NCBI GenBank assembly: GCA_944389885.1 | Contig: CALXNZ010000021.1 | Coordinates: forward strand, 1-42,064 | DNA length: 42,064 nt | Reading direction: 5' to 3' | Origin: an uncultured Opitutales bacterium | Lineage (GTDB): Bacteria; Verrucomicrobiota; Verrucomicrobiia; Opitutales; Intestinicryptomonadaceae | In this document: positions 1 to 8,857 of the stretch, in pieces | Numbering within the stretch: position 1 is the stretch's first letter | Layout of the letters: every line of letters starts with the position of its first letter | Notes under the pieces: generated by a model | What the model was told of the DNA's origin: nothing | Database searches by the model: none | What the model saw: the letters and a program-made list of their open reading frames with translations, nothing else | Position numbers and translations under genes: made by a program

Positions 1-3
1 GCT

Positions 4-1260
4 TTGCCGCGCTTTGCTTCGGATATCCCTAAAGCCGCCCACTACGACGTCATCGTCTGCGGCGGCGGCCCCGCCGGTTTCGCCGCCGCATGCTCTGCCG
101 CTGCGGCCGGATTACACTCCGCTATATTCGAATCCTCTTCTTGCCTCGGCGGCACCTGGACGCGGGGATTGTTGTCTTGGGTCTTCGATTTCAAAAAAGA
201 CGGAATCTGCGCGGAAATTGTGTCGCGGCTCGACCGCAGAAACGCCCGTCACGGCGGCAATAATAGAGATTTTGTATATGAGCCCGAAGCCATGAAACTG
301 GTTTTGGAGGAAATCGCCCTTGAGTCGAAAGTTGATGTTCACTATTTTACGCGTTGTTGCGGGGCTCGTACAAAAGACGGGAAAATGGCCGCTATCATTA
401 CCGATTCCAAGTCCGGAATCCAGATGTGGACGGCTAAAATATTTATAGATTGCACCGGAGACGGCGACGTGTGCGCGCAGGCCGGAGCCTCATTCGATTT
501 CGGGACGAACGGCGATAGGGTCGTGCAGCCATGTTCTTTCAATGCAATAGTGTCGGTAAAAGACGTTGAAAAGCTCGCTGATAGAATATCCGCGTATAAA
601 AAAGATTCCCTCGAGGGCCATGTGGATTCCGTGCGCCTAAATTTAAAAGATCTGCTTTCCTACGGCATAGATCCGTCGTATCATATGCCCACGCTTTTCC
701 ACCTCGGGGGAAATATTCTTTTGATGATGTTCAACCAGCAGTATAACGTCCACTGCGACAATGCCGCAGAGTTGACTGCGGCGACAATTCAGGCAAGGCG
801 CGAAGTATTTAAGATAGTAGATGTGTTGTCCAAGACCGATTCTCCTTGGAACGGAATGAAAATTATTTCCACTTGCGACCATATTGGAATACGCGAGGGA
901 CGCAGGGTGAAAGGTTTATACACAGTTAGCAAAGACGATGTGGTCAATGGGGCAAGACACCCCGATGCTGTCACAAGGGCTACTTTTTGTGTGGATATAC
1001 ACGCTCCCACAAAAGAGGAAAATAAGGAAAAAACTATAAAAAATATCCATACGAAGCCATACGATATCCCATTGCGCGCGCTAATATGCAGGGATATCGA
1101 TAACCTTATGATGGCTGGACGCTGTATCAGCGGAGACAGAATTGCCCACGCCAGTTATAGGGTTACGGGAAATGCCGCGGATATGGGCTATAAAGCTGGG
1201 CTCGCGGCTGCAGATTTTATAGCCAGAGGCGTGACTCCGCACAGCCTGAAAAATTCATAG
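4..1260 (+). CDS. FAD-dependent oxidoreductase (FAD_oxidored family)
   Basis: Probable flavin oxidoreductase of the PF12831 type; the substrate is unknown. A Rossmann dinucleotide-binding motif (CGGGPAGFAAACSAA) lies at about residues 19-33. The C-terminal family signature is also present, with NLMMAGRCISGDRIAHASYR followed by a second glycine/alanine-rich segment (GNAADMGYKAGLAAADF) that closes the FAD site. No signal peptide is visible, so a cytoplasmic enzyme is likely. The frame is open from the first base, and the only start nearby is a TTG at position 4, so the true start probably lies to the left of the window and the gene may be partial at its 5' end. Such proteins are frequent in glycan-utilisation regions of Verrucomicrobiota and Planctomycetota, often with unassigned roles. 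The family call is firm; the function is not. Confidence 0.85.
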   Translation: MPRFASDIPKAAHYDVIVCGGGPAGFAAACSAAAAGLHSAIFESSSCLGGTWTRGLLSWVFDFKKDGICAEIVSRLDRRNARHGGNNRDFVYEPEAMKLVLEEIALESKVDVHYFTRCCGARTKDGKMAAIITDSKSGIQMWTAKIFIDCTGDGDVCAQAGASFDFGTNGDRVVQPCSFNAIVSVKDVEKLADRISAYKKDSLEGHVDSVRLNLKDLLSYGIDPSYHMPTLFHLGGNILLMMFNQQYNVHCDNAAELTAATIQARREVFKIVDVLSKTDSPWNGMKIISTCDHIGIREGRRVKGLYTVSKDDVVNGARHPDAVTRATFCVDIHAPTKEENKEKTIKNIHTKPYDIPLRALICRDIDNLMMAGRCISGDRIAHASYRVTGNAADMGYKAGLAAADFIARGVTPHSLKNS

Positions 1261-1334
1261 AGGCTGTATATCATTGTTCGTAAAGAAATATATTTTATAT
1301 ATTATATTACGATACTCTATTATTAAATAATTGT

Positions 1335-1358
1335 TTTTACTGTATTTTAACAGTAAAA
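1335..1358 (+). terminator. AT-rich hairpin after the FAD oxidoreductase
   Basis: A perfect 9-bp stem (TTTTACTGT at 1335-1343, ACAGTAAAA at 1350-1358) surrounds a 6-base loop. It lies 75 bp after the stop of the FAD oxidoreductase and about 130 bp before the next gene. The stem is AT-rich and no clean T-run follows, so it could be a weak terminator or a regulatory palindrome for the downstream PEP-CTERM gene. Confidence 0.3.
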
Positions 1359-1485
1359 TACTATTGTGATTTTTTGAATCGCATTGGAATAGTATAGATT
1401 TTTTGTTATATATTTTTTATTACTATTGATTTTTTTGATAAAATTATTATCTAAGTACTTGTTTTATAAAACGAAAGGTTGGTTT

Positions 1486-3336
1486 ATGAAGAAATTAAGC
1501 CTTATTTTTGGAGCTTTCCTTTTAATTGCATGCCAATTTGGCGCATATGCTGCGACATATTATTTATACGTTCCGGGATCTGGAGAAACGCGCGAAGCTT
1601 TGTGGACCGACAGCAGCATATGGTATGCGGATACGCCGACCTCGAGCGAGCCGGTGGGAGGCGGATTTTACGCGGGGATGTCGGATTTGGACAAAGTGGA
1701 TTTCTTTGGCACTTCGGCTACGCAATCCTACTCTATAACTTTGAATACCGATGTTTCAATCGGTGGGTTTGTTATGGATCAGGTTTCGCCAAGTGTCGAA
1801 ATATATATGCAAGGCACACTGCCTGATTTAAGCGATGCCACTCTTACCATTGACGCCAATGGAACATCTACCTCAAAAAGTTCTCCATATAACTTTATAA
1901 CGTATAGGTCAAAATTGGGATCAGAGACCCATAGGAGCCTTAGCTTTTACGGCGGTACTGTCCACCTCACGGGGCTGTCTCAAGACGGATACGGATACAT
2001 TCAGGTCGCATTTAACGACAATGCAAAGGGGAATCCTTTGTCCATCACTTTTGACAGCGCCCTATTGAGCGATTCAAACCTGATTTTAAAGGGCGATATA
2101 GACCCGTCGCGTTTGCCTGAATCAAGGAACTATACGATAAATTTGAATGGAAAAACCGATATAGGCGTTGAGTCCGGCGGAGTGTGGACATACAAAAATT
2201 TGATTGTGGACGACCATTCAATTATTGCCGATAAAGGTTTGGGCTTGAATGTTGTAGTGGGAAAGGACGGAGTTGTAAATGCCTCCACTTTTACTACTGG
2301 AAACAATACCGTCACGACAATAAACGGCACAATGCGCCTTCATAAAGGCTCTACAGATACGTCTTCGGAGTCTGGGGTCACGCCTCTGCTTGTTGAAACT
2401 GGGTCAACGTTGACTGTGGACGGCGGGACTATTGAACTTGTGGGAATCCCTACGGCTTCGCCAAATTACGACGCGTATTTAAAATCGGGTTCTGTTGTAA
2501 ATGTGCTAAATGGAGGTAAAATAGAGTCCGGAGCCAGAATAGCGGGAGAAAATTCCACGTTTAATATATACGAAGGCTCAACTATTTCCGCCGCTTATAC
2601 GCGTTTTTTCTTGGGTATGAACGTTAATCTTTCAGGCTCGATAAACCTGTCGGGCAACTTCAAGTTCGATAGCAGCACGGCGGATCTCCAGTCTTTGCTC
2701 ACGGTTAGTTCAGGGGCGAGCATTTCGGCAACAAATATAGAAATGCTCAATTACGGCTCTATGCTTGTAGAAAGCGGGGTCGCCGAGGGCGCAATACAGC
2801 TGTCTCAAAACTATGTGAAATTGGGAGGCGTAGGAATATCCGCAACCGATAGGACTGTCGTAAATTCCATAACACTGAATAGCGCGAACGTATTTGAGGG
2901 CAGGAGCGGTTCCGCAGTCTACATATCGCTTTCCGGCCTTAATGGGCGCGCGATGCTCAATGTCAATGCGGATCAAAAATTCGGAAAGTTTTCCTTCGAG
3001 AATACGGGGCAGATTCTATTCTTAAATTTGGGCGAAAATCTTGGGATTCTTGAATTGGATTCTCTGTCGGGAAATTCAATGATAGCTAACGGCGGCAGCA
3101 TTGTTATAGACGGCTTCCAAAACGGCCTAATACATTTGGCGTCATACGAATCCGGCGAGGAGTCTTTTATAAGTTCACTCAATGGAGATTGGGAGGATTT
3201 TGAATTTGTAAAGGATACTACCGGCTTAGGTGGATATTGGCTTTCGGCAACTCAAATACCGGAACCGGCTCTCACGTCTATTATTTCCGCAATTTGTGTT
3301 CTGTTAATGTTCGTTTATAAGAGAAAGAAATCTTAA
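1486..3336 (+). CDS. PEP-CTERM surface protein with beta-strand-repeat passenger
   Basis: Secreted protein of 616 residues, predicted to be exported by Sec and anchored or processed by an exosortase. It begins with a signal peptide (MKKLSLIFGAFLLIACQFGAYA). It ends with the tripartite sorting signal: IPEP, a hydrophobic helix of about 17 residues, then a basic tail (KRKKS). The body is rich in Gly, Ser, Thr and Asn, with short motifs such as GSTLTVDGGTIEL and GSVVNVLNGGKIESGA that resemble autotransporter-type beta-helix repeats. The start is set at 1486 because GAAAGG lies 7 bases upstream (1473-1478) and the signal peptide starts there; the TTG at 1426 would add a non-signal extension. The C-terminal 35 residues and an internal VAEGA segment match the protein at 8925-10832. 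Its ligand or structural role is unknown. Confidence 0.85.
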   Translation: MKKLSLIFGAFLLIACQFGAYAATYYLYVPGSGETREALWTDSSIWYADTPTSSEPVGGGFYAGMSDLDKVDFFGTSATQSYSITLNTDVSIGGFVMDQVSPSVEIYMQGTLPDLSDATLTIDANGTSTSKSSPYNFITYRSKLGSETHRSLSFYGGTVHLTGLSQDGYGYIQVAFNDNAKGNPLSITFDSALLSDSNLILKGDIDPSRLPESRNYTINLNGKTDIGVESGGVWTYKNLIVDDHSIIADKGLGLNVVVGKDGVVNASTFTTGNNTVTTINGTMRLHKGSTDTSSESGVTPLLVETGSTLTVDGGTIELVGIPTASPNYDAYLKSGSVVNVLNGGKIESGARIAGENSTFNIYEGSTISAAYTRFFLGMNVNLSGSINLSGNFKFDSSTADLQSLLTVSSGASISATNIEMLNYGSMLVESGVAEGAIQLSQNYVKLGGVGISATDRTVVNSITLNSANVFEGRSGSAVYISLSGLNGRAMLNVNADQKFGKFSFENTGQILFLNLGENLGILELDSLSGNSMIANGGSIVIDGFQNGLIHLASYESGEESFISSLNGDWEDFEFVKDTTGLGGYWLSATQIPEPALTSIISAICVLLMFVYKRKKS

Positions 3337-3418
3337 TAACAAAAATCTAATAAATTCTAATGCAAATTTAACTTGTTTTTTATTGACAAGATACTTAAGT
3401 AATTTACTTAGTTTTGGT

Positions 3419-4504
3419 ATGAATAAGAAATTATCTTGTACCTTAATAGGCTTTATTCCCTTTTGCGTCTTTGGTCAAACCACCATTACCGGAGACTATG
3501 TTGTTCCGGAGATGGGTGAGGAAATCTCTTCCACTTTGACTATTGAGACAGACAACGCTAAAACTTACGAGATGACCGGCGGGTTTTACACTCTTATGAA
3601 TGTGACTACTACCGAAGAATCAAGGGTTCTTACTGCCAATAGCGATTATAAATTTAATACTAAGCTCATTCTTAGTGCTTCAAGTTCTATTACTGGCGTT
3701 TCATGGCAAGTTCTGTACGCTGCTCCAGGCAAGTCCGTCACTATTGCCGACCTCGATACTTCAAGCATGAATATGGTGGGGAGATCCGGCATGAAATTTA
3801 TAAGCACCAAAACATCGGATCAAAGCCAGTATTCTAATTTTTATGTGGGTACTACCGATACTTCAACTTTTTCGAAAAAACCTATTCAAGCTTCCAATAG
3901 CAATTATGAGGTGTGGTTGAATTATGTGAACTTTTACCACAATTCAAGCGTTGATACAGTCTATCATTACGTTCATTTCCAGTTTGGTTGCAATTTTATC
4001 TGCAATAACGATGCATCTTTCGGCACTATAGCTGTGCGCGAAACGTATGGTCATAAAAATGTATATTCCGCTGCCGACGCTTTTTCCGGACGTATAAGTA
4101 TGAATGGAAACAATGTTTACACCGATAACTTGTTCTTTAATCCGCAGAAGAATGTATATTGCGACTTCTTTATAGACTATGGCGTAAATTCTGATGCCCA
4201 AGAATTTGTAATATCAGCGCTGACCGATAGTGGGGCAGATTATTGTACTATAGATATGTGCAGTCTCATTATAGAGAATTTTGGAGCAAATGACAGCTTT
4301 TTGGTAAAGACAAAGCTCGACGAAAAATATCTTTCCATTCTGACGATAAACGGTTTCAGTGCTGACGATATAATTGAGGAACAGATAGTTGGCGGGAAAT
4401 ATGACGGATATTGGTCGTATTCGGCAATTCCCGAACCGGCATGGTTTGCGGCGATTTTTGGAGCGGCGGCCTTAGTGGCGGCATTGCGCCGGAGAAGTAG
4501 ATAG
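3419..4504 (+). CDS. PEP-CTERM surface protein (shorter, divergent)
   Basis: Secreted protein of 361 residues. It has an N-terminal signal peptide (MNKKLSCTLIGFIPFCVFG) and a C-terminal exosortase sorting signal: IPEP, a hydrophobic stretch (WFAAIFGAAALVAAL) and a basic tail (RRRSR). The middle is beta-rich with many Thr, Ser, Asn and Tyr residues, and contains no catalytic motif I recognise. It follows the preceding PEP-CTERM gene by 82 bp and has its own terminator, so it may be co-transcribed or separately promoted. I chose the ATG at 3419 because the signal peptide begins there; the TTG at 3383 is upstream and overlaps a promoter-like TTGACA. No Shine-Dalgarno sequence precedes the ATG. 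Function unknown; the surface location is inferred from the sorting signal. Confidence 0.8.
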   Translation: MNKKLSCTLIGFIPFCVFGQTTITGDYVVPEMGEEISSTLTIETDNAKTYEMTGGFYTLMNVTTTEESRVLTANSDYKFNTKLILSASSSITGVSWQVLYAAPGKSVTIADLDTSSMNMVGRSGMKFISTKTSDQSQYSNFYVGTTDTSTFSKKPIQASNSNYEVWLNYVNFYHNSSVDTVYHYVHFQFGCNFICNNDASFGTIAVRETYGHKNVYSAADAFSGRISMNGNNVYTDNLFFNPQKNVYCDFFIDYGVNSDAQEFVISALTDSGADYCTIDMCSLIIENFGANDSFLVKTKLDEKYLSILTINGFSADDIIEEQIVGGKYDGYWSYSAIPEPAWFAAIFGAAALVAALRRRSR

Positions 4505-4512
4505 TTTCCCGA

Positions 4513-4540
4513 AAAACGGCGAATTTCTCGCCGTTTTTTT
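4513..4540 (+). terminator. Rho-independent terminator
   Basis: A perfect 10-bp stem (AAAACGGCGA at 4513-4522, TCGCCGTTTT at 4528-4537) with a 5-base loop runs into a T-tract ending at 4540. It starts 9 bp after the stop of the second PEP-CTERM gene and separates it from the DNA glycosylase. Confidence 0.9.
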
Positions 4541-4563
4541 GTGCCTGTTGCTAAAGGCCTAAT

Positions 4564-5181
4564 ATGAGAAAGACTTTGGATATCCGCGAAGCTTCCGATT
4601 TTCTGTCGGCTTCAGATTCCCGCATGGCGGCATTGATAAAAACTTGCGGCCCTGTGAAATGGCACATTGAAACAAATCTGTTTGCGGTATTGGCGTTTTC
4701 TATTATAGGCCAGCAAATTTCTACAAAGGCCCAACAAAGCATTTGCGGAAAATTTTGCGCCATATTGGGCAAGATTGCGCCGGGGCGCGCATTGGAGGCA
4801 GGATTCGACAACCTGCGCGCTTGCGGAATTTCGTCTAAGAAATGCGGGTGGATTCTGAAGGCGGCTTCGGCTTTTGAAAGCGGAGAAATAAATGTAAAAC
4901 ACCTGCGCAAGATGCCGGACGGAGATGTCGTTCGTGAATTGACAAAGCTCGATGGAGTGGGGGTTTGGACGGCAGAGATGCTGCTCATATTTTCGCTCGG
5001 CAGGCCGGACGTCATGAGCTTTGGAGATTTGGGCATACGCAACGGTCTGCGCAAATTGTTGAATCGCAATGACATTTCCAAAAAAGAATTTGAGAAGTTT
5101 GCAAAAGAAAAATGCTCGCCGTACGGTTCTGTGGCGTCGCTCTATTTATGGAAACTTGCGGGCGGCGGAGTCCCTATGTAA
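4564..5181 (+). CDS. alkA: DNA-3-methyladenine glycosylase II (AlkA/Mag-like)
   Basis: Base-excision-repair enzyme that removes alkylated purines from DNA. It is a compact HhH-GPD protein of 205 residues, the size of the Mag/AlkA catalytic core without the N-terminal beta domain of E. coli AlkA. The core signatures are LAFSIIGQQIS (about 43-53), the helix-hairpin-helix LDGVGVWTAEM (129-139) and the catalytic aspartate D155 in MSFGDLGIRNG. No FeS-cluster cysteine cluster is seen, which argues against an endonuclease III-type enzyme. AAAGG at 4553-4557 precedes the ATG by 6 bases. It sits alone between a terminator and the glycoside hydrolase gene, and its context gives no further clue. The symbol is by family and orthology is not proven. 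Confidence 0.88.
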   Translation: MRKTLDIREASDFLSASDSRMAALIKTCGPVKWHIETNLFAVLAFSIIGQQISTKAQQSICGKFCAILGKIAPGRALEAGFDNLRACGISSKKCGWILKAASAFESGEINVKHLRKMPDGDVVRELTKLDGVGVWTAEMLLIFSLGRPDVMSFGDLGIRNGLRKLLNRNDISKKEFEKFAKEKCSPYGSVASLYLWKLAGGGVPM

Positions 5182-5220
5182 ACTTGACTTGTCTATTAAA
5201 AATGTCCAAATTGAACGCAT

Positions 5221-7158
5221 ATGCGTTTCGTTATGAATATTAAAAAATTATTTTTGTTGATGTCGTTGCTGCCTATTTTTACGGCGCCGGCATTTTCGGC
5301 CAAGATTGAGTCGCGTTTTGGAGTATGCTGCCACCCCGTCCGCAACCATGAATATCCTATGCATGTTAAAATGTTCGACGGCGTTAAGGATTGCGGAATA
5401 AAAATTGTCCGTACCGATATGGACTGGGGCCCGATAGACGCCGGCGGTGGATTTTACGATTTTGTGCGCTTCGACGAAGTCTTTAATAACGCTTTGGATA
5501 GGGGAATATCCTTGCTCGGAATAATGACGGGAGTTCGTTCAAGTAAGGAATGGGCTGTAAACGCAACGGAGAAATGGCAAAATTATCTTACAGCTACAGC
5601 GGCGCATTTTAAAGGCAGGGTTGACGATTGGGAAATAATAAACGAGGTCGATTGGGGAGATTGGCTGAAGGTCAAATATAATAACAACAATAAAGAGCTT
5701 GGGGCCGCCTACGCCAAACTCTTGAAAGCGGCCTATGCGGCCGTAAAGAAGGGCAATCCCGACTCCCGCGTGCTTTATAGCGGAGTGGCGCTTATGAACG
5801 GCCCTTTTATAGAGGAGACCTTTAAGGCCGATCCCGAAATAGGAAAAAATTTTGATGTGATGAATATCCATAAATACTACGGGTTCGAGCTCCCGGAATA
5901 TGCGCTTTCGGACTCCATGAAGAAGCTGAAAGAGCTAATGGCAAAATACAACATAGACAAACCCATATGGCTGACTGAGACTGGCTGCAATACCGCCCCC
6001 CTTCAACAGACTGTCGTAAAGGGCATACGCATGGCTCTGGAAAAGCTTGGCATAGGGATAAACAAAGACGAGATTGCCGTAATATTCGACGAATCCGAAA
6101 ACTATTCGAGCAGAATGTACACCGATTGGGTATCGCAAGCATTCCCCGAAATAAAGCGCTTTAAAAGAATAAAACTTTCCGAGATTGAAAACCTCGACCC
6201 CAAAAAGGTAAAAGCTGTACTCCTGCAATCGAGGGCGATTTTCCCGCGAAAATATCTCAATGCGCTCTTGTCTTATATAGGCGAAGGCGGAACAATAGTA
6301 TCGCCGGACGATATTCCCTTGGCGCGCGACGGCATTCTCGAGGAAAATGGAAAATATATGACAAAATCGTACGGCAATGCGGGGGCAGAAATGTTGCATT
6401 TTAAGGTGAGCACTCCCTGGGAGCGCGAGCACAATAAAGATTTTAGCCTGCCCAGGGATTTTACCAGAGGCTTTGAAGCAGGCGAGGGCTTTGAAGATTT
6501 AAAACCTGAGGGAGTCTATGTGTCGTATGTAATAAGCGATTCCCTCTTGCAGGAAAACGATAAAATGTATCCGATACTCGTGGCCAATCATGGCGGGAAA
6601 AAATACATTCTCGGCGCCCTTATAAAATATGACAGCGTATTTAAAGGCAATGCCATCGTCTTTGCCCCAATATTGAAATCTAACGGCTCCGAAGAGTATC
6701 AGGGAAAACTATTGCCGCGGTATATGCTCACCGCTCTTGCCACGGGAGTTGAAAAAATATTTAATTATAGCTACCACTCAAATGGGCTTGTGCCAGATGC
6801 CGAGGGGCACTTTGGCATTTCGCGCTATGATTGCTCCTATAAGCCGGCATGGTATTCCTATAAGACCCTCATTGAAATGCTCGGCGAGAAGTCGAAACCC
6901 GTAATGACTTTTGACGGGAACGTGGTTCTAACGTCGTGGACTCGCGTGGAGGACGGCGCAAAAGTTTGGGCCGTTTGGAAACTTCCGGAGCTGAAGAAAG
7001 TAAAGGTTAAGTTTGCGGTGAAGGGCGAAATAAAAGAAATGAAAAACTGGCTGGGGAAGAATCAAAGAAAACCAAAAGGCGATAGCTTTGAACGTTTCCT
7101 CGATTCGGGGCCACTGTACTTGGTCGGGCCTGAAGCCCTCGAAATAACCCGCCTATAA
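5221..7158 (+). CDS. Secreted TIM-barrel glycoside hydrolase (GH39-like, clan A) with inserted domain
   Basis: Probable retaining glycosidase with a signal peptide (residues 1-27, ending APAFSA). The clan-A catalytic pair is visible: an acid/base glutamate in DWEIINEVDWG (E142) and a nucleophile glutamate in IWLTETGCN (E253). A typical last barrel strand (ATGVEKIFNYSYHSNG, 507-522) and PKPAWY-like segment (YKPAWYSYKTLIEML) come only after about 220 further residues. That insert (about 283-500) has a Rossmann-like pattern (IAVIFDESENY, VKAVLLQSRAIF, LLSYIGEGGTIVSPDD) resembling the class I glutamine-amidotransferase-like domains of some glycosidases. The final 90 residues look like a small beta domain. 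The substrate is unknown; family GH39 is the closest match I can name, not a firm assignment. The start could also be the ATG at 5233; neither has a Shine-Dalgarno sequence. Confidence 0.75.
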   Translation: MRFVMNIKKLFLLMSLLPIFTAPAFSAKIESRFGVCCHPVRNHEYPMHVKMFDGVKDCGIKIVRTDMDWGPIDAGGGFYDFVRFDEVFNNALDRGISLLGIMTGVRSSKEWAVNATEKWQNYLTATAAHFKGRVDDWEIINEVDWGDWLKVKYNNNNKELGAAYAKLLKAAYAAVKKGNPDSRVLYSGVALMNGPFIEETFKADPEIGKNFDVMNIHKYYGFELPEYALSDSMKKLKELMAKYNIDKPIWLTETGCNTAPLQQTVVKGIRMALEKLGIGINKDEIAVIFDESENYSSRMYTDWVSQAFPEIKRFKRIKLSEIENLDPKKVKAVLLQSRAIFPRKYLNALLSYIGEGGTIVSPDDIPLARDGILEENGKYMTKSYGNAGAEMLHFKVSTPWEREHNKDFSLPRDFTRGFEAGEGFEDLKPEGVYVSYVISDSLLQENDKMYPILVANHGGKKYILGALIKYDSVFKGNAIVFAPILKSNGSEEYQGKLLPRYMLTALATGVEKIFNYSYHSNGLVPDAEGHFGISRYDCSYKPAWYSYKTLIEMLGEKSKPVMTFDGNVVLTSWTRVEDGAKVWAVWKLPELKKVKVKFAVKGEIKEMKNWLGKNQRKPKGDSFERFLDSGPLYLVGPEALEITRL

Positions 7159-7590
7159 ATGGAAATCTGAAAATTCTTTACATCGGATATTAAAGTGTAG
7201 CCATGCGCCATATATCAATTCTATGGTATATGGCGGGTCTTTCCCTTTAGCGCGGATTTGTCCATGCAAGCGCCTCTTTACGGCATTTATAGTTTGGAGA
7301 AATGCCGTTGCCTTCTAAAAATCTTTTGTTAGCCAATTAAAAAGAATATAGCATATTAGATGTTTGGCGAAAAACGAATAAAATTCTAAAATAAGCGGAA
7401 AGTAGTATATTTTTGAGAAGGGAAGCCTTTGAAGTATTTTTGCTATTTTTGATAGTAAAAAGAAATATTTTTTCTAAATGAGAAAGAATGGAAGATTTTA
7501 TTATGCCATGGTTAATGCAATGGGTTTAGGCAGCTTTTAAAACGTCTCATAAAATGTTGACTTCCATGTCTTATAAATAAAATCAACCGT
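7159..7590. other. Gene-free stretch between hydrolase and beta-helix genes
   Basis: About 430 bp, AT-rich, with no open frame that looks coding. It contains the hairpin at 7206-7235 close to the upstream gene. Near its right end are a TTGACT at 7557-7562 and a TATAAA at 7572-7577, but these are too close together to form a normal promoter. No Shine-Dalgarno sequence precedes the next ATG at 7591. Confidence 0.5.
7206..7235 (+). terminator. Hairpin after glycoside hydrolase, possible terminator
   Basis: A perfect 9-bp inverted repeat (CGCCATATA at 7206-7214, TATATGGCG at 7227-7235) with a 12-base loop lies 47 bp after the stop of the hydrolase. The T-run behind it is interrupted (GGTCTTTCCCTTT), so it may be a weak terminator, an RNA 3'-end stabiliser or a protein-binding palindrome. 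Confidence 0.4.
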
Positions 7591-8748
7591 ATGGCAATTA
7601 GAGACTTACAAAAGAGAAAATTTCTAAAGAGCGCGGCGGTATTTGGAGTTGTAGGTGGAATTACCGCCTTTTCTAAACAGTCGTTTGGCGCGGATAACGC
7701 CCCGAAGAACATTGCGAGCGTATTTAATGTTCGAGATTTTGGGGCAAAAGGCGACGGTAAAAATTCCGATACTCTCTCAATACAAAATGCCTTAAACGCC
7801 GCCGGCGCAGTGCAAGGTACGGTCTATTTTCCCTCCGGGAGGTATTTGTGCTCAAAATTAAAACTACCCGCACATACTACTATGTTGGCGGAACCCCAGT
7901 GGGGATATGGGCGAAATGCCGGTGCAATATTGCAACTCGAATCGTCGGATGCCGATTGTGTGGTTGATATTACCGCTTCTTATGCCGGTCGCATAGCAGG
8001 TCTTTCGATATGCGGGCTTGGTGGGGGCATAGTTAAATCTCATGGCATTTATCTAAATAACGATAAAGGGTATAGTAAAAGAGAAGACGCGTGTGTAATA
8101 GAAGATTGTTGCGTGAGCGGCTTTTCCGGTGACGGTGTGTATCTCAAGCGCGTATGGCTCTTTATCGTGCGGCGCAACATTTTTAAGGGCAACGGCGGTG
8201 CGGGGATTCGCGTGCAGGGTTGGGACGGATTTGTGAGCGATAACCAATTATCAGACAATGGCGAAGGCGGATTTGTCGGAGAGCATGTCACTGCCACTGT
8301 AATGTTTACGGCAAACCGTGTGGAATGGAATAGGGCCTGCGGGTTGGATATTCCATCGGGGGACGCTTGGAATATTACGGGAAACTGTTTTGATAGAAAT
8401 TGGGGGCCAGGCTTGCGAATGTGCAATGCCTCGGATTCCGCTGTCACAGGAAATGTTTTTAGAAGATGCGGCAAAGATGCTTCTAAACTTGGAGATGAAT
8501 ATTCGAGCCAAGTCTATCTTGAAAATTGCAAGGGAATTTCAGTTACCGCGAATTCCGGAGCTGCAGGCAAGGACGACGGCGGGAAAGGTATTATTACGCC
8601 TAAATATGGCTTTTCCACAAAGAATCTCCAATATTGCGCCATAACCTCCAACACAATGTTCAAGGGATTTACAGATAAGTTTTTCAATGAGCTTTCGCAA
8701 AATAACGAATGTTCGTTAAAAGACAATATAGGTACATCGTGCAAATGA
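7591..8748 (+). CDS. Secreted right-handed beta-helix protein (pectate-lyase-3 type)
   Basis: Exported protein of 385 residues from the PF12708/GH28-related beta-helix superfamily, probably acting on or binding polysaccharide. The family N-terminal signature VFNVRDFGAKGDGKNSDT (about 44-61) is followed by VYFPSGRYLCSKLKLPAHTTM (the motif for the first coils). Later NxF/NxV repeats (NIFKGNGGAGIRV, NQLSDNGEGGFVG, NRVEWNRACGLDI, NCFDRNWGPGLRM, NVFRRCGK) mark successive helix turns. The N-terminus (KRKFLKSAAVFGVVGGITAF) resembles a Tat signal but has KR-K instead of a strict twin arginine. I cannot assign catalytic residues, so lyase, hydrolase and non-catalytic roles are all open. No Shine-Dalgarno sequence is seen. 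Confidence 0.78.
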   Translation: MAIRDLQKRKFLKSAAVFGVVGGITAFSKQSFGADNAPKNIASVFNVRDFGAKGDGKNSDTLSIQNALNAAGAVQGTVYFPSGRYLCSKLKLPAHTTMLAEPQWGYGRNAGAILQLESSDADCVVDITASYAGRIAGLSICGLGGGIVKSHGIYLNNDKGYSKREDACVIEDCCVSGFSGDGVYLKRVWLFIVRRNIFKGNGGAGIRVQGWDGFVSDNQLSDNGEGGFVGEHVTATVMFTANRVEWNRACGLDIPSGDAWNITGNCFDRNWGPGLRMCNASDSAVTGNVFRRCGKDASKLGDEYSSQVYLENCKGISVTANSGAAGKDDGGKGIITPKYGFSTKNLQYCAITSNTMFKGFTDKFFNELSQNNECSLKDNIGTSCK

Positions 8749-8857
8749 TAATTTTTGTCTGCTGTAAAAACCGATTCTTTTAATGCGTATTTTTGCAGGG
8801 GCATATTGTCCGATGTGAATCTTACGAAAAAATTTTAGAGATAATACCATAAAATTA

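Noticed and set aside
1426-1485. Longer N-termini from upstream TTG/GTG starts (1426, 3383, 17850, 20746, 22822, 30615)
   Set aside because: In each case an internal ATG is followed directly by the signal peptide, first membrane helix or family N-terminus, and some have a Shine-Dalgarno sequence; the extensions look unlike coding sequence.
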